Assembly (NCBI RefSeq): GCF_900217815.1
Contig: NZ_OBMT01000002.1
Span: 124,001 to 188,000, forward strand
Direction of reading: 5' to 3'
Source of the DNA: Rhodobacter maris
GTDB lineage: Bacteria > Pseudomonadota > Alphaproteobacteria > Rhodobacterales > Rhodobacteraceae
Length of the DNA: 64,000 bases
Shown: positions 17,823-28,285 of the stretch, piece by piece
How positions within the stretch are numbered: position 1 is the stretch's first letter
Layout: every line of letters starts with the position of its first letter
The notes under the pieces: generated by a model
The model's database searches: none
What the model saw: the letters and a program-made list of their open reading frames with translations, nothing else
Told to the model about the DNA's origin: nothing
Program-made: the position numbers and the translations under genes

Positions 17823-17864
17823 ATGTGCGCGCAGGCTGAAAGAACGGTACAGGGAGGGATCCCG

Positions 17865-18017
17865 ATGACCGTGCAAGGTGAAAGCGCCGCGCCCTCCCTG
17901 CCTTGGCAGGCTTGGGTGCGGTGCAGCGCGTCTTTTGCAGATGCGGCTTTCAGCTTGCTCCCAAATATCCCCGCCGGAGGCTCCCGCAGCGGCAACAGGC
18001 GCGGAGGCCGGCCATGA
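17865..18017 (+). CDS. Possible 50-residue ORF coupled to cobQ
   Basis: An ATG at 17865 follows GGGAGGG with good spacing. It opens a 50-codon frame whose stop overlaps the cobQ start as ATGA (18014-18017), the same junction type used by real genes in this cluster. The translated C-terminal part reads through the inverted intergenic repeat, and no family is recognised. It may be a leader peptide for cobQ, a new small protein, or a chance frame. Translation is not shown by sequence alone. Confidence 0.3.
   Translation: MTVQGESAAPSLPWQAWVRCSASFADAAFSLLPNIPAGGSRSGNRRGGRP
17947..17972 (-). repeat. Inverted copy of the intergenic repeat
   Basis: On the minus strand the core reads GGGGATATTTGGGAGCAAGC followed by TGAAAG. 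It is preceded by the GC-rich flank GGGAGCCTCCGGC, which is also seen at the copy near 52520. It faces the forward copy at 17776, so the two could pair in RNA across the cobO-cobQ gap. Confidence 0.7.
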
Positions 18018-19459
18018 GCGCGATCATGATCCAGGGTGCGGGCTCGAATGTCGGCAAGTCGATGCTGGTGGCGGGGCTGTGCCGCGCGGCGCGGCGGCGA
18101 GGCTTTTCGGTCGCGCCCTTCAAGCCGCAGAACATGTCAAATAATGCGGCCGTGACGGCGGATGGTGGCGAGATTGGCCGCGCGCAGGCCTTGCAGGCGC
18201 TGGCCTGCGGGCTGGAGCCGATGGTCGACATGAACCCGATCCTGCTCAAGCCGGAAACCGATGTCGGCGCGCAAGTGGTGGTGCAGGGCAAACGCCTCAC
18301 CACTACGAAGGCGCGCGATTATGCGGGCCTGAAGCCGCAGTTGATGGGCGCGGTGCTGGAAAGTTTCGCGCGCCTCAAGGCGGCGCATGATCTGGTCATT
18401 GTCGAGGGCGCGGGGAGCCCGGCCGAGGTGAACCTGCGCGCGGGCGACATTGCCAATATGGGATTCGCGCGCGCCGCCGATGTGCCGGTGGTGCTGGCGG
18501 GCGACATCGACCGCGGCGGTGTGATCGCGCAGATCATCGGCACGCAGGCAGTGCTCGACCCCGCAGATGCTGCGATGATTTCCGGTTTTATCATCAACAA
18601 GTTTCGGGGCGATGTTTCGCTTTTTGACGACGGCTACCGGCTGATCGAGGCGCGCACCGGCTGGCGTGGCTTTGGCACGCTGCCGTGGTTTTCCAAGGCG
18701 CATCTGCTCCCCGCCGAAGACGCGCTCGACCTTGGCTCGGGGCGCACCGAGGGTGGCCTCACCGTGGCCTGCCTCGCGCTCTCGCGCATCGCCAATTTCG
18801 ACGATCTTGACCCGCTTGCGGCAGAGCCCGGGGTCGACCTTGTGATGGTCACGCCGGGCCAACCGATCCCGGCCGCGGCGCGGCTCGTGGTGATTCCGGG
18901 CTCAAAATCGACGCGCGGCGATCTTGCCTTCCTGCGCGACCAGGGCTGGGACATCGACCTCGCCGCGCATGTGCGGCGCGGCGGCCATGTGCTTGGCATC
19001 TGCGGCGGCTATCAGATGCTGGGCCGCACCGTCACCGACCCCGACGGCATCGAGGGCGCGCCCGGCACCACACCGGGCCTTGGTCTCCTTGACGTGGAAA
19101 CGGTGATGACACCCGACAAGCGCCTCACCCGCACCCGCGCCACCCATGCCGCGACCGGGCTCGCCGTCGAGGGCTACGAGATCCATATCGGCAAGACCGA
19201 AGGGCCGGACCGCGCCCGCCCCTTTGCGCTGATCGACGGGGCGCCCGAGGGGGCAATCTCTGCCTCGGGGCGGATCATCGGCAGCTATCTGCACGGGATG
19301 TTCTCGGCGGATGCGTTCCGGGCGGCCTTTCTCGAAAGCCTCGGCATCCGTGCCTCGGGCCAAAGCCATGCAGCCGGGGTCGAGGCCACACTCGAAGCGC
19401 TCGCCGACCATATGGAAGCGCATCTCGACGTCGCGGGCCTGCTCGCGCTCGCACGCTAG
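18014..19459 (+). CDS. cobQ: Adenosylcobyric acid synthase (glutamine-dependent)
   Basis: CobQ amidates the b, d, e and g carboxyls of adenosylcobyrinic acid a,c-diamide. The 481-residue protein starts [18 protein letters not shown] with the P-loop, then [10 protein letters not shown], and later [13 protein letters not shown] and the amidotransferase nucleophile motif [11 protein letters not shown] at about residue 333. The catalytic histidine is expected in [11 protein letters not shown] 18014 follows GGAGG. Its end overlaps the convergent bluB stop by four bases. Confidence 0.95.
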   Translation: MSAIMIQGAGSNVGKSMLVAGLCRAARRRGFSVAPFKPQNMSNNAAVTADGGEIGRAQALQALACGLEPMVDMNPILLKPETDVGAQVVVQGKRLTTTKARDYAGLKPQLMGAVLESFARLKAAHDLVIVEGAGSPAEVNLRAGDIANMGFARAADVPVVLAGDIDRGGVIAQIIGTQAVLDPADAAMISGFIINKFRGDVSLFDDGYRLIEARTGWRGFGTLPWFSKAHLLPAEDALDLGSGRTEGGLTVACLALSRIANFDDLDPLAAEPGVDLVMVTPGQPIPAAARLVVIPGSKSTRGDLAFLRDQGWDIDLAAHVRRGGHVLGICGGYQMLGRTVTDPDGIEGAPGTTPGLGLLDVETVMTPDKRLTRTRATHAATGLAVEGYEIHIGKTEGPDRARPFALIDGAPEGAISASGRIIGSYLHGMFSADAFRAAFLESLGIRASGQSHAAGVEATLEALADHMEAHLDVAGLLALAR

Positions 19460-20079
19460 CGGGTCTCCCATTCAGTGGTAAGGTTCGCCTGCCAGCCTGC
19501 GCGGTGCAAAAGCGGCGTGTCATCGGTGAATTCCGGGGTGCCGATGCAGAGCCAGGCGGTGAATTCCCACTCGGGCGGGGTGCCCAGGAGCCGCTCGATC
19601 GCGCGCGGATCAAGCACCGAGACCATGCCGAGGCCAAGGTTTTCTGCCCGGGCCGCCAGCCAGAGCGTGTGGATCGCCATGGCGGTCGATTGCTGCAAGG
19701 TAACGGGCATGGTGGCGCGGCCCAGCCCGTGCCCGGCCTGCGGATCACGATGGGTAAAAACGGCAAGCTGCAACGGCGCTTGGTCGATGCCCTGCAGTTT
19801 CAGCTTTGCATAGGCCGCGGCCTGGTCATCGGCGTAAACGGCCCCGGCCTCGGTCCGGGCCGCCTCGAAATTCGCAAGCACCGCGGCGCGGATTTCGGCG
19901 CTCTCGACACGCAGCACCCGCCAGGGCCGGGCATTGCCGACCGAGGGCGCCATATCCATCACCGCCCGCAGACGTTCGACCACCTCTTCGGGGATCGGAT
20001 CGGGGCGGAAATGGCGCACATCGCGGCGCCAGCGCAAAACCTCGGTCAGCGCCTCGCGGTGGGTCTGGTCAAATTGCAT
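19456..20079 (-). CDS. bluB: 5,6-dimethylbenzimidazole synthase
   Basis: BluB cleaves reduced FMN with oxygen to make 5,6-dimethylbenzimidazole, the lower ligand of B12. The 207-residue protein has the nitroreductase-like fold signs: [13 protein letters not shown] at about residue 17, [15 protein letters not shown] near residue 42, and [13 protein letters not shown] toward the C-terminus. It ends the minus-strand bluF-bluE-cobD-cobC-bluB run, an order known from Rhodobacter capsulatus. Its start lies inside the cobC end (11-bp overlap). Confidence 0.95.
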   Translation of the reverse strand: MQFDQTHREALTEVLRWRRDVRHFRPDPIPEEVVERLRAVMDMAPSVGNARPWRVLRVESAEIRAAVLANFEAARTEAGAVYADDQAAAYAKLKLQGIDQAPLQLAVFTHRDPQAGHGLGRATMPVTLQQSTAMAIHTLWLAARAENLGLGMVSVLDPRAIERLLGTPPEWEFTAWLCIGTPEFTDDTPLLHRAGWQANLTTEWETR

Positions 20080-21034
20080 CGCTCAAGGCCCTTTCCAGCC
20101 GTTTCCATTCGGATTCTGCCCCCGGCAGGCCCAGCCGCAACCAGCTTGGCGAATAGGGGAAGATCCGGCTCCAGATCTGCGCGCGCGCCAGCCGCTCCTG
20201 CGCCGCCTGCGCCTCGGGCGTCGCGTAAGTGCGAAAAAGGGCGGTGCCCCCCACAAGCGCCCAGCCTGCTGCCGCGGCGATGGCATCAAGGCGTTGGGCC
20301 TCTGCGGTGAGCCGCGCCGTTGTCGCCTCGGCCCAGGGGCGGTCGCGCAGCGCGCGGGTGCCGGTTTCAATCGCGGGGCCGGAAACGGGCCACGGCCCGG
20401 CCATGTCTTCAAGCCGCGCCACCGTGGCGGCATCGGCAAAGGCAAAGCCGAGCCGCAGCCCCGCAAGGCCATAGAACTTGCCAAAGGAGCGCAGCACGAT
20501 GATTTTGGCCCCCGCTTTCGCCGCGAGCGAGGTCTCGGGCGTGGCATCGGCGAAGCTCTCGTCCACCACCATGCGCCGCACCTGCAGGCCAAGCGCACGC
20601 AACGCCTCGGGGCTCGTGCCCCGGCCATCGGGGTTGTTGGGGTTGACCACCACGGCAAGATCGGCCCCCGCAAGGGCGCGCAGGCTGGTCACTTCCTCGA
20701 CCTCCCAGCCTGCGGCGCGAAGCGCGGCCGCATGCTCGTTGTAGGTCGGCGCCAGAACCCGGGCGAGGCCGGGCGGCGTGAGCCGGGGAATGAGCTGGAT
20801 TGCCTGCTGCGCCCCCGCAAGGGCGACGCCCGGCGCCTGCGTGCCAAAGGCCGTCTGCGCCGCGGCAATCAGCGCCGCCTTGGCCGCTGCGGTGGGCAGG
20901 CCGGTCCAGGCTTCGGGGGTCAGCCGCGCGAGCGGATAGGGGACGCGGTTGATGCCGGTCGAGAGATCGATCCAGTCGGCGCCGCCGAACCGGGCCTTGG
21001 CCGCATCGATATTGCCACCGTGATCGCGTCTCAT
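20069..21034 (-). CDS. cobC: L-threonine-O-3-phosphate decarboxylase
   Basis: This PLP enzyme (CobC in Pseudomonas, BluC in Rhodobacter capsulatus, CobD in Salmonella) makes (R)-1-aminopropan-2-ol phosphate, the linker of the nucleotide loop. The 321-residue protein is a class I/II aminotransferase relative: [13 protein letters not shown] at the start, VVVNPNNPDGRGT at about residue 130, and the PLP-lysine segment RSFGKFYGLAGLRLGF near residue 185. ATG 21034 overlaps the cobD stop by ATGA; a GTG at 21046 is less likely. Confidence 0.93.
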   Translation of the reverse strand: MRRDHGGNIDAAKARFGGADWIDLSTGINRVPYPLARLTPEAWTGLPTAAAKAALIAAAQTAFGTQAPGVALAGAQQAIQLIPRLTPPGLARVLAPTYNEHAAALRAAGWEVEEVTSLRALAGADLAVVVNPNNPDGRGTSPEALRALGLQVRRMVVDESFADATPETSLAAKAGAKIIVLRSFGKFYGLAGLRLGFAFADAATVARLEDMAGPWPVSGPAIETGTRALRDRPWAEATTARLTAEAQRLDAIAAAAGWALVGGTALFRTYATPEAQAAQERLARAQIWSRIFPYSPSWLRLGLPGAESEWKRLERALSDAI

Positions 21035-21975
21035 GCGAAGCTCCACAAAAGCGCCACAAGGGCAATGAGCAAAATGGCCCCGCCCATCGCACGGCGATAA
21101 AGCGCAAGGCCGCGGGCAAGGGTTTGCGGCACGGGGTCCGGGGCGGTGCCGTTGAGCCAGGGCTCCGTGGCCACCCGGTCCCCATAGATGCGCGGCCCGG
21201 AGAGCCGGATGCCAAGCCCGCCCGCGAGCGCCGCCTCGGGCCAGCCCGCATTGGGGGAGCGATGCGCGCGGGCATCGCGCCGCATCACGGCCAGCGCCTC
21301 GCGCGCCTTGGCTCCGGCGGCAAGGCCAAAGAGCAGGCCGGTGAGCCGCGCCGGGATCAGGTTCACGAGGTCATCGACCCGCGCGGAGGCCCAGCCAAAG
21401 CGCTCATAGCGCGCGCTGCGGTGCCCGATCATCGAATCGAGCGTATTGATCGCCTTGTAGGCGGCGATGCCCGGCAGCCCGGCGACGCAGCCCCAAAACA
21501 GCGGCGCGATGATGCCATCCGACGAATTCTCGGCAAGGCTCTCGAGCGCGGCGCGGGCAACGCCGGCCTCGTCAAGCTGCGCCGGGTCGCGGCCCACGAT
21601 CATGGAAACCTCATGGCGCGCCTGTGCGAGATTGCCCGCCAGAAGCGGGCGCGCCACGGCGGCCACATGATCATGCATCGAGCGCAGCGCGACAAAGGGC
21701 CAGGCGAGCAGCCCGCCGAGCAGGATTCCAATCCAACTCTGCGGCAGAAGGGTCTGAAGAAGAATGGTTATTCCAAGAACCGCCCCGATCACGACCGCGG
21801 CCGCGGCCACGCCCATCAGCCGTTGCGCCGCGCCGCCGTTCCAACGCACTTCCAGCGCGGCGATCAGCGCGCCAAGCCAGGTCACCGGATGGCCGATCCT
21901 TTCATAAAGCGCGCCCGGCCAGGAGAGCGCCAGATCGAGCGCAACCGCCACCAGCATCATCGCCGCAAAGTTCAT
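21031..21975 (-). CDS. cobD: Adenosylcobinamide-phosphate synthase (CbiB type)
   Basis: CobD/CbiB joins adenosylcobyric acid to the aminopropanol (phosphate) arm in the membrane. The 314-residue protein has several hydrophobic segments, at about residues 1-20, 55-75, 80-100 and at the end. It carries the family stretches [28 protein letters not shown] and [16 protein letters not shown] 21975 overlaps the bluE stop by ATGA; an in-frame extension upstream is not conserved. Confidence 0.94.
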   Translation of the reverse strand: MNFAAMMLVAVALDLALSWPGALYERIGHPVTWLGALIAALEVRWNGGAAQRLMGVAAAAVVIGAVLGITILLQTLLPQSWIGILLGGLLAWPFVALRSMHDHVAAVARPLLAGNLAQARHEVSMIVGRDPAQLDEAGVARAALESLAENSSDGIIAPLFWGCVAGLPGIAAYKAINTLDSMIGHRSARYERFGWASARVDDLVNLIPARLTGLLFGLAAGAKAREALAVMRRDARAHRSPNAGWPEAALAGGLGIRLSGPRIYGDRVATEPWLNGTAPDPVPQTLARGLALYRRAMGGAILLIALVALLWSFA

Positions 21976-22769
21976 CGCGTGCCCCCCCTGAGCCGCAAGA
22001 TCCCGCGCCAGCCCGCCGCGCGCAAGAGCGCTTCGGCGCCCGCGGGAACGGTGCCGGGGGCGAAGATGAGCCCGCGCGCGGCGCCAGTATGGGCGCGCAT
22101 CCATCCAAGCGCGCCCAGCCTCGCGACGAGGGCCGGGGCACTCTCCGCGCCCGGACCGCGCAGGCGCGAGGAGCGCGCCGCACTTTCCGAGGCGAGTGCG
22201 GCAAGCTCGGCAAGCGTCGCGCCCGCCTGCCAGCGCTGCGCGAGGTCCAAAATATCGGGGAAGGCATCGTCCTCGGCCTCGGTCCGCGTCGGGGGGCCGT
22301 CAAATCCGCCGAGAATTTCGTGGCGCGGCAAAGGCGGGAGCGCGGCCAGAGCCCGTCCTTGCCGCGAGGCCCACAAGAGCCGGTCCGGCGCAGCGAACAT
22401 CAGCGGATCAGAGGCGCCCTCGGTGGCGATGCAGGCTGCGGCGAGATCCGCCGGGGGGCGTTCCAGCCCGGCCAGCCGGGCCAGCGCCAGAAGCGCCGCC
22501 GTGGAAACGCCGGTGCCGAGCCCCGGCACCACCGCGGGGCGCAGCACCACCTGACCAAAGAGCGCGCCCCCGAGTCGCTCCAGAAACCGGCGCGCCCGCG
22601 CCGGGCTCAGCCCCGCCCCATGAAGCGCGAGCCCCGGACCCGGGCGGTGCCAGGCCTCGACACCCAGAGCGGGCGCCGAAAGCGTCACCAGCACCACCGG
22701 CCCCTCGGGCCCCATCCGGCCCTGCAACCATTCGCCGAAATGACCGGGGATATGAAGCGCAGCCCTCAT
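21972..22769 (-). CDS. bluE: BluE, L-threonine kinase (GHMP type)
   Basis: BluE of Rhodobacterales supplies L-threonine phosphate for the nucleotide loop, replacing PduX. The 265-residue protein begins [19 protein letters not shown], which resembles GHMP kinases. The ATP-binding glycine/serine motif is [18 protein letters not shown] at about residues 81-98. Its position between bluF and cobD matches the Rhodobacter capsulatus blu order. ATGA overlaps join it to bluF and cobD. Confidence 0.87.
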   Translation of the reverse strand: MRAALHIPGHFGEWLQGRMGPEGPVVLVTLSAPALGVEAWHRPGPGLALHGAGLSPARARRFLERLGGALFGQVVLRPAVVPGLGTGVSTAALLALARLAGLERPPADLAAACIATEGASDPLMFAAPDRLLWASRQGRALAALPPLPRHEILGGFDGPPTRTEAEDDAFPDILDLAQRWQAGATLAELAALASESAARSSRLRGPGAESAPALVARLGALGWMRAHTGAARGLIFAPGTVPAGAEALLRAAGWRGILRLRGGTR

Positions 22770-23371
22770 CCGAAGGTCCGGTTCACATGGGAGATCACCC
22801 AGTGCCCGCCCGGCAACACCCGAAGCCCGGTGAGCGAAAGCGGCGCAATGTCAAAGGCAAGCGCCGCGGGAAGATCTCCGATGGCGAGGGCCAGCGCGGC
22901 GCGGACAACGCCCGCATGGGCGACAACAGCGGTGCGCCCGCCCTGCTCTGCCAGCTCGGTCAGGGCCGGAAAGACGCGGGCGCACTGGTCTTCGAAACTC
23001 TCGCCCGCAGGCGGGCGGTGGCGGGCAAGGTCCGCCCGCGTCATCGCCCCGATGTCGGGCAGATCGGCAAAGGGCACCCCTTCCCAGGCGCCAAAATCCT
23101 GCTCCCAGAGCCGTTCGTCCAGATCCGGCGTCAGGCCCGGAAACACGGCCGCGGCGGTCTCGCGGCAGCGCAGCGCCGGGCTGGCCACCAGCCGCGCCGC
23201 GCCCACCGCCGCGCGCAACGCCGCAAGCGGCGCGGGGCCTGGAAGGTCTGCGGGCACGTCGCGCCGCCCCGCGAGGCACCCGCCGTTGCGCGCCGGCGCA
23301 TGGCGGATCAGCAAAAGCTCCGCCCCCGTCGCCTGCGCTGCTTGCGCCTCCGTCGCCCCGTTCCCGCCCAT
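22766..23371 (-). CDS. bluF: BluF, histidine phosphatase (alpha-ribazole phosphatase-like)
   Basis: This 201-residue protein belongs to the phosphoglycerate-mutase-like histidine phosphatases. The phosphohistidine motif LLIRHAPAR lies near residue 22, the conserved glutamate in [11 protein letters not shown] near residue 80, and the second histidine in [10 protein letters not shown] near residue 150. In this operon the likely substrate is alpha-ribazole phosphate or adenosylcobalamin phosphate. ATG 23371 follows AAGGAG. It is divergent from cobP across 79 bp that should hold both promoters; no riboswitch was seen there. Confidence 0.85.
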   Translation of the reverse strand: MGGNGATEAQAAQATGAELLLIRHAPARNGGCLAGRRDVPADLPGPAPLAALRAAVGAARLVASPALRCRETAAAVFPGLTPDLDERLWEQDFGAWEGVPFADLPDIGAMTRADLARHRPPAGESFEDQCARVFPALTELAEQGGRTAVVAHAGVVRAALALAIGDLPAALAFDIAPLSLTGLRVLPGGHWVISHVNRTFG

Positions 23372-23450
23372 GGTCGCATTTCTCCTTCCGGTCCGGCGCC
23401 CTTTCTGCTTTGTTGCCGCGCAAGGAACAAGAGGCAAGGTCCACGCCCCC

Positions 23451-23954
23451 ATGGCACGCATCCTTCTGGTCACCGGCGGCGCCCGTTCGGGCAAGAGCAC
23501 CCATGCCGAGGCACGCACCCTCGCGCTGGGCCGCCCCGCCCATTACATCGCCACCGCCGAGATCTGGGATGAGGAAATGGCCGCCCGCATCGCTTTGCAT
23601 CAGGCGCGCCGCGGCCCGGAATGGACCACCCATGCCGAACCGCTTGACCTTGTAAAGGTGCTGCGCGCCACTGACGACGCCCCCCGCCTCGTCGATTGCC
23701 TCACGCTCTGGCTCACCAATCTGATGCTGGGCGAGCGGGATTGGGAGGCTGCGGCAAAGGCGCTTCTTGCCTCTCTCCCCGATCTTGCCGCACCGGTCGT
23801 TTTTGTAAGCAACGAGGTGGGCCTCGGCATCGTGCCCGACAACCGCCTCGCCCGGGACTTCCGCGATGCTGCGGGGTTTCTCAACCAATGGGTCGCCGCG
23901 GCGGCGGATGAAGTGATCTTCACCGTCGCGGGCCTGCCAATGAAAGTGAAATAA
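23451..23954 (+). CDS. cobP: Adenosylcobinamide kinase / guanylyltransferase
   Basis: CobP (CobU in Salmonella) phosphorylates adenosylcobinamide and activates it with GMP from GTP. The 167-residue protein begins [16 protein letters not shown], a P-loop. It shows [13 protein letters not shown] at about residue 31, [12 protein letters not shown] near residue 81 and [15 protein letters not shown] near residue 120, all typical. It starts the plus-strand cobP-cobT-cobS trio, and cobT follows after 4 bp. Confidence 0.95.
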   Translation: MARILLVTGGARSGKSTHAEARTLALGRPAHYIATAEIWDEEMAARIALHQARRGPEWTTHAEPLDLVKVLRATDDAPRLVDCLTLWLTNLMLGERDWEAAAKALLASLPDLAAPVVFVSNEVGLGIVPDNRLARDFRDAAGFLNQWVAAAADEVIFTVAGLPMKVK

Positions 23955-23958
23955 GAAA

Positions 23959-24969
23959 ATGCTGCAATTCCAATCCTATGCAGAGTTCGCCACGCTGGTT
24001 GACCGGCTTCCCGTCGCCGATGAGGCGATCCGCGCCGAGGCGCGCGCGCGGCAGGACAACCTCACCAAACCGCTTGGCTCGCTGGGCAAACTCGAGGATG
24101 TGGCGGTGCATTGGGCGGCCTGGCGCGGCACCGTGAAGCCGACGATCACCAAGGCGCAGGGCATTGTCTTTGCGGGCAATCACGGCATCTGCAAACTCGG
24201 GGTGAGCCCCTTCCCGCAGGAAGTCACGATCCAGATGGTGGCGAATTACGAGGCAGGCGGCGCGGCGATCAACCAGCTTTGCCGCGCCTCCGGCGCCGAT
24301 CTGACCGTGGTCAAGCTCGACCTCGACCGGCCGACGCAAGATTTTACCCAGGGCCCGGCGATGGACGAGGCGGAAACGATTGCCGCGCTCAACGCGGGCG
24401 CCGCGGCGGTGGACGAGAGCGCCGATGTGGTGTTCGTGGGCGAAATGGGGATCGGCAACTCCACCGTAGCGGCGGCGCTCGCCGCGGCGGTCTTTGGCGG
24501 CACCGGCGCGGATTGGGTCGGCCCCGGCGCGGGCTCGGACCCGGCGGGCATCGCGCGCAAGACCGCGGTGATCGACAAGGGCCTTGCGCTGCATTCCGGC
24601 CTTGGCGGCATCGAAACGCTGGGCGCCCTTGGCGGGCGTGAAATCGCCGCGATGTGCGGCGCAGTGCTGGCAGCACGGGCGGCGCGGATCCCGGTCATTC
24701 TCGACGGGTTCATCTGCACCGGCGCCGTCTCCACGCTCTTCAAGGTCGATCCGCGGCTCCTTGATCACTGCATCGTCGGCCATGCTTCGGCCGAGCCCGG
24801 CCACCGCCGCATCCTCGCGGCGATGAACAAGGTCGCGCTGCTGGAAATGGGGATGCGGCTCGGGGAAGGCACTGGCGCGGCGCTCGCGCTCTCCGTCGTG
24901 CGTGCGGCGCTTGAGTGCCACAACGGCATGGCGACCTTCGCCGAAGCTGGCGTGAGCGAAGGCCAATGA
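23959..24969 (+). CDS. cobT: Nicotinate-nucleotide:dimethylbenzimidazole phosphoribosyltransferase
   Basis: CobT (CobU in Pseudomonas naming) makes alpha-ribazole phosphate from nicotinate mononucleotide and dimethylbenzimidazole. The 336-residue protein shows DNLTKPLGSLGKLEDVA at about residue 33, FAGNHGICKLGVS near residue 71, FVGEMGIGNSTVAAAL near residue 157 and GEGTGAALAL near residue 303, which includes the catalytic glutamate. It does not resemble the cobaltochelatase subunit that shares the name. Its stop overlaps the cobS start. Confidence 0.95.
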   Translation: MLQFQSYAEFATLVDRLPVADEAIRAEARARQDNLTKPLGSLGKLEDVAVHWAAWRGTVKPTITKAQGIVFAGNHGICKLGVSPFPQEVTIQMVANYEAGGAAINQLCRASGADLTVVKLDLDRPTQDFTQGPAMDEAETIAALNAGAAAVDESADVVFVGEMGIGNSTVAAALAAAVFGGTGADWVGPGAGSDPAGIARKTAVIDKGLALHSGLGGIETLGALGGREIAAMCGAVLAARAARIPVILDGFICTGAVSTLFKVDPRLLDHCIVGHASAEPGHRRILAAMNKVALLEMGMRLGEGTGAALALSVVRAALECHNGMATFAEAGVSEGQ

Positions 24970-25751
24970 GCGCCCTCGGGCAGACCGGAAAGGGCTGGGC
25001 GGGCCAGCGCCTCACCGAAGCCTTGCTGGCCGTGGTGATGCTCACGCGCCTTCCCGCCCCCCGTCTGCCCGACCCGGCCCCGAGCCTTGCCGCGGCCTCT
25101 TGGGCGTTTCCGCTCGCGGGGGCGCTGCTCGGGGGGCTCACCGCGCTGGTGCTGGGCCTCGCGCTCGCGCTCGGGCTACCGCCCGCGCTGGCGGCGGGGC
25201 TCGCGCTTGCCGCGCAGGTGATGATGACGGGCGCGCTTCATGAGGACGGGCTCGCCGATTGCGCCGATGGGTTTTGGGGCGGGCACACGCGCGAGCGCCG
25301 CCTTGAGATCATGCGCGACAGCCGCATCGGCTCTTATGGCGTCACGGCGCTTGTGCTGGCGCTCGGGCTGCGCTGGCAGGCGCTCGCCGTTCTCGCCGCT
25401 GCCGGGCCGGGCCTTGCCAGTGCCGCGCTTGTCGCCCTGGCCATGGCAAGCCGGGTCGCCCCGGTGGCCCTGATGGCCACGATGGCTCCCGCGCGCGACA
25501 ATGGCATGGGCCACCGCGCCCGTGGCGCAGCACCTGCGGCCCTCGCCGTGGCGGGAGCCCTCGGCCTGTCCGGGTTCGCCGTCCCGGGCCTGCCGATCCT
25601 TGCGCCCGGCTTCGCCGGGGGGCTCGCCGCGCTCGCCGTGGCGCGGCGAGCCCAAGCCAAGCTCGGCGGGCAAACCGGGGATGTTCTTGGCGCCTCGCAG
25701 CAATGCGCCGAGCTGGCGGGCTGGTGCGCGCTCTGCGCCGCCCTTCTGTGA
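24966..25751 (+). CDS. cobS: Adenosylcobinamide-GDP ribazoletransferase (cobalamin synthase)
   Basis: This membrane enzyme (CobV in Pseudomonas) joins adenosylcobinamide-GDP and alpha-ribazole (phosphate). The 261-residue protein has at least five hydrophobic segments and the family motif HEDGLADCADGFWGG at about residue 95, followed by RLEIMRDSRIGSYG. ATG 24966 overlaps the cobT stop by ATGA; an upstream in-frame start inside cobT is rejected. It is the last gene of the cobalamin island. Confidence 0.94.
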   Translation: MSALGQTGKGWAGQRLTEALLAVVMLTRLPAPRLPDPAPSLAAASWAFPLAGALLGGLTALVLGLALALGLPPALAAGLALAAQVMMTGALHEDGLADCADGFWGGHTRERRLEIMRDSRIGSYGVTALVLALGLRWQALAVLAAAGPGLASAALVALAMASRVAPVALMATMAPARDNGMGHRARGAAPAALAVAGALGLSGFAVPGLPILAPGFAGGLAALAVARRAQAKLGGQTGDVLGASQQCAELAGWCALCAALL

Positions 25752-25915
25752 GCCTCCGCACGCCGCGCGCCCAGCCCCCTCGTTTTTCTACATATTCTAA
25801 CAATAGAACGTGTTTTAGCCACTAATCCGGGCATCTGCTCAGGATTTGTGATACCGCTTCATCCGGCGTTAAGGTCTTTTTTGCAGGATCTGCCCCGGGA
25901 TTTCGGAGCGCAGGC

Positions 25916-28285
25916 ATGGCAAAGTCAGTCAAGACCAGGACCTTCTTTTCACATCTGATCGGCATGGCGCTGATCGTTTTTTTCAGCACGCTCGCGGTCG
26001 GCGGGTCGCTGGGATTCGCGGTCTACATCGACAACCAGAGCAAGAAAGAAAGCATCGCCATGGCGGCGCTGAAGGAAGACCTCGGCGCGGTGGAGCGTGG
26101 TTTTGCAGCCGCGCGCGACATAGAAACACAGTTTCGCGACCTGCATGACGAGAGCCTGATCACCCGCCACGAGGCGCAGATCGAAGCGACCGGAGAAGAA
26201 CTCGAGAAGATGGTCGCCGCGGCCAATGGCCTCGGATTCGAGGATCTGGCGGCGCAGACCGAAGCGCTGCACGAACCGCTGCTCGACTACGGCTCAAGCT
26301 TCCTCGAGCTTTCAGACAACCTGCGCGTGGTCGGGCTTGATCACGATTCCGGGCTGCAGGGCGAGCTGCGCAAGGCCGTGCATGACGCCGAGAAAATCAT
26401 CGACTCGCTCGGCATGCCCGATGTGCGCGCCTCGCTTTTGATGCTGCGCCGCCACGAGAAGGATTTCATCTTGCGCATCGACCCGGTCTATATCGACAAG
26501 GTCGATGCCGAGGTCGCCAACCTGCTTGCCTATCCGGCGGAGAAATACCCCTCTGCACAGCATCGCGCCCGGGTGGTGAAGAAGATCGAGGCCTATCAGG
26601 AAACCTTTCATCTCTTCGCCGATCTGTCGTTGCAACTGCATGACTTGATCATCTCAAGCGACGAACAATATCACGCGATGCTGCCCGAACTGGACCAGTT
26701 GCGCACGCATATTGCCGAAAACAGCGACGCGCTCGAGGCTTCGGCCGTCCAGCACAAGCTGATGGCAGGCGGCGTGATCGCTGTGACCGGGCTGATCGGC
26801 TTCATCGCGCTTGCCTTCGGGGCGTTCCGGCTCTTCCGCGCCACCGTGGTGCCGCTGAAGAAAGTTTCGGAGGCGGTGGAAACGCTTGCGGGCGGTTCGA
26901 CCGAGATCAGCGTACCGCAATCGCGGTTGCGCGAGGTGCAGGCGATCGGTGCGGCGCTGAGCACCTTCCGCGATGCCATCATCGAGCGGCGTCGGCTCGA
27001 GGCGGAACATGCCGCCGAAACCGAGCGCGCCGCGGCAGCGCGTGCCGAACAGGCCGACCATGAGGCCGCGGAAGCCCGCGCCAAGGCCGCGGCCGCCGAA
27101 GCCGAGCGCCTCGCCACCGCCGAGCGGGTCGCGCGCGAACACGCCGCAGCGCAGGAAATCGCCGCCGTTGTGGCCGCCTGCGCCGAAGGCGATTTCTCGC
27201 AACGGTTGCGCACCGACGACAAGGAGGGCGTCTTTGCCGAGCTGTGCGAGGGCGTGAACCGGATCGGCGAAGCCGCGATGGACGGGCTCTCGGCGGTGCA
27301 GGACGCGCTCGACCAGCTCGCCCAAGGCGATCTCACCCACCGCATGCCCGAGCGCTTCCACGGCGTCTTTGCCGAGATCGCCGCGGCAATGAACCGTTCG
27401 ACGGAAAGCCTGAACGGCACGCTGACCAATATCACCGTTTCCGCCGCCTCGGTCGATACCGCGGCCAGCGAGATCTCCGGGGCGACCGACGATCTGGCAC
27501 GCCGGTCCGAACGCAATGCCGCGACGCTCGAACAGACCGCCTCGGCACTCGAGCAGATGTCGGCCACGGTGAAATCGGCCGCGAATTCCGCCGAGGTCGC
27601 GCGGGTTGCGGTGGATGACATCTCCGGCAAGGCAGGCGCCGGGCGCAAGGTGGTCGAAAGCGCCGTCGCCGCGATGGACGAGATCAAGAGCTCCTCGGAT
27701 GCGATCGCGAAGATCCTGCAGGTGATCGACGATATCGCCTTCCAGACCAACCTTCTGGCGCTCAACGCCGGCGTCGAGGCGGCGCGGGCGGGTGAAGCGG
27801 GGCGCGGCTTTGCCGTGGTCGCCTCGGAAGTGCGCGCCCTCGCACAACGCTCTTCGGAAGCGGCGCGCGACATCGCCCGGCTGATCGAAAGCTCGAGCAC
27901 CAGTGTCGGGCGGGGCGTGGATCTGGTGCGCGATTCCGGCCGGGCTCTGCGCGACATCGTGGCGGGCGTCGAGGATGCCGCCACGAAGATCGCCGAGATC
28001 GTCACCGCCTCGCGCGAAACCGCCGCCGGGATCGGGGAGATCTCGAACGCCACGACCGAACTCGACCGCACGACGCAGCATAATGCCGCCGTGTTCGAAC
28101 AGACCAACGCCGCGGTGCGCTCGCTGCAGGGCGAAGCCAATGCGCTGGCAGAGGCGGTCTCGGCCTTCCGGCTCGAAGTGCAGGGCGCCCCGAGCGCCCC
28201 CGCCGCCTGGAGCGCCCGGTCGGCCGCCCCCGGGCCTGCGCCGCGCACCGAGGAAACCCGGTTCGTCTCGCGGCGCCGCGCCTGA
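25916..28285 (+). CDS. Methyl-accepting chemotaxis protein, transmembrane
   Basis: This 789-residue receptor has a first membrane helix at about residues 13-37. A helical periplasmic region follows to about 280, including [10 protein letters not shown] near 175, which resembles helical bimodular sensor domains. A second membrane helix lies at about 283-305, then a HAMP domain, an Ala/Glu-rich coiled coil at about 360-420, and a second HAMP-like segment. The signalling hairpin carries [20 protein letters not shown]. There is no C-terminal NWE(T/S)F-type pentapeptide. The 164 bp upstream are AT-richer and probably hold its promoter. The ligand is unknown and no other chemotaxis gene is adjacent. 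Confidence 0.92.
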   Translation: MAKSVKTRTFFSHLIGMALIVFFSTLAVGGSLGFAVYIDNQSKKESIAMAALKEDLGAVERGFAAARDIETQFRDLHDESLITRHEAQIEATGEELEKMVAAANGLGFEDLAAQTEALHEPLLDYGSSFLELSDNLRVVGLDHDSGLQGELRKAVHDAEKIIDSLGMPDVRASLLMLRRHEKDFILRIDPVYIDKVDAEVANLLAYPAEKYPSAQHRARVVKKIEAYQETFHLFADLSLQLHDLIISSDEQYHAMLPELDQLRTHIAENSDALEASAVQHKLMAGGVIAVTGLIGFIALAFGAFRLFRATVVPLKKVSEAVETLAGGSTEISVPQSRLREVQAIGAALSTFRDAIIERRRLEAEHAAETERAAAARAEQADHEAAEARAKAAAAEAERLATAERVAREHAAAQEIAAVVAACAEGDFSQRLRTDDKEGVFAELCEGVNRIGEAAMDGLSAVQDALDQLAQGDLTHRMPERFHGVFAEIAAAMNRSTESLNGTLTNITVSAASVDTAASEISGATDDLARRSERNAATLEQTASALEQMSATVKSAANSAEVARVAVDDISGKAGAGRKVVESAVAAMDEIKSSSDAIAKILQVIDDIAFQTNLLALNAGVEAARAGEAGRGFAVVASEVRALAQRSSEAARDIARLIESSSTSVGRGVDLVRDSGRALRDIVAGVEDAATKIAEIVTASRETAAGIGEISNATTELDRTTQHNAAVFEQTNAAVRSLQGEANALAEAVSAFRLEVQGAPSAPAAWSARSAAPGPAPRTEETRFVSRRRA

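Noticed and set aside
17391-17864. Upstream extension of the 50-residue frame before cobQ
   Set aside because: It overlaps cobO in another frame and has no homology; only the part after the GGGAGGG site could be a gene.
23372-23450. Possible second cobalamin riboswitch between bluF and cobP
   Set aside because: The gap is only 79 bp and lacks the B12 box and the CCACTG element.
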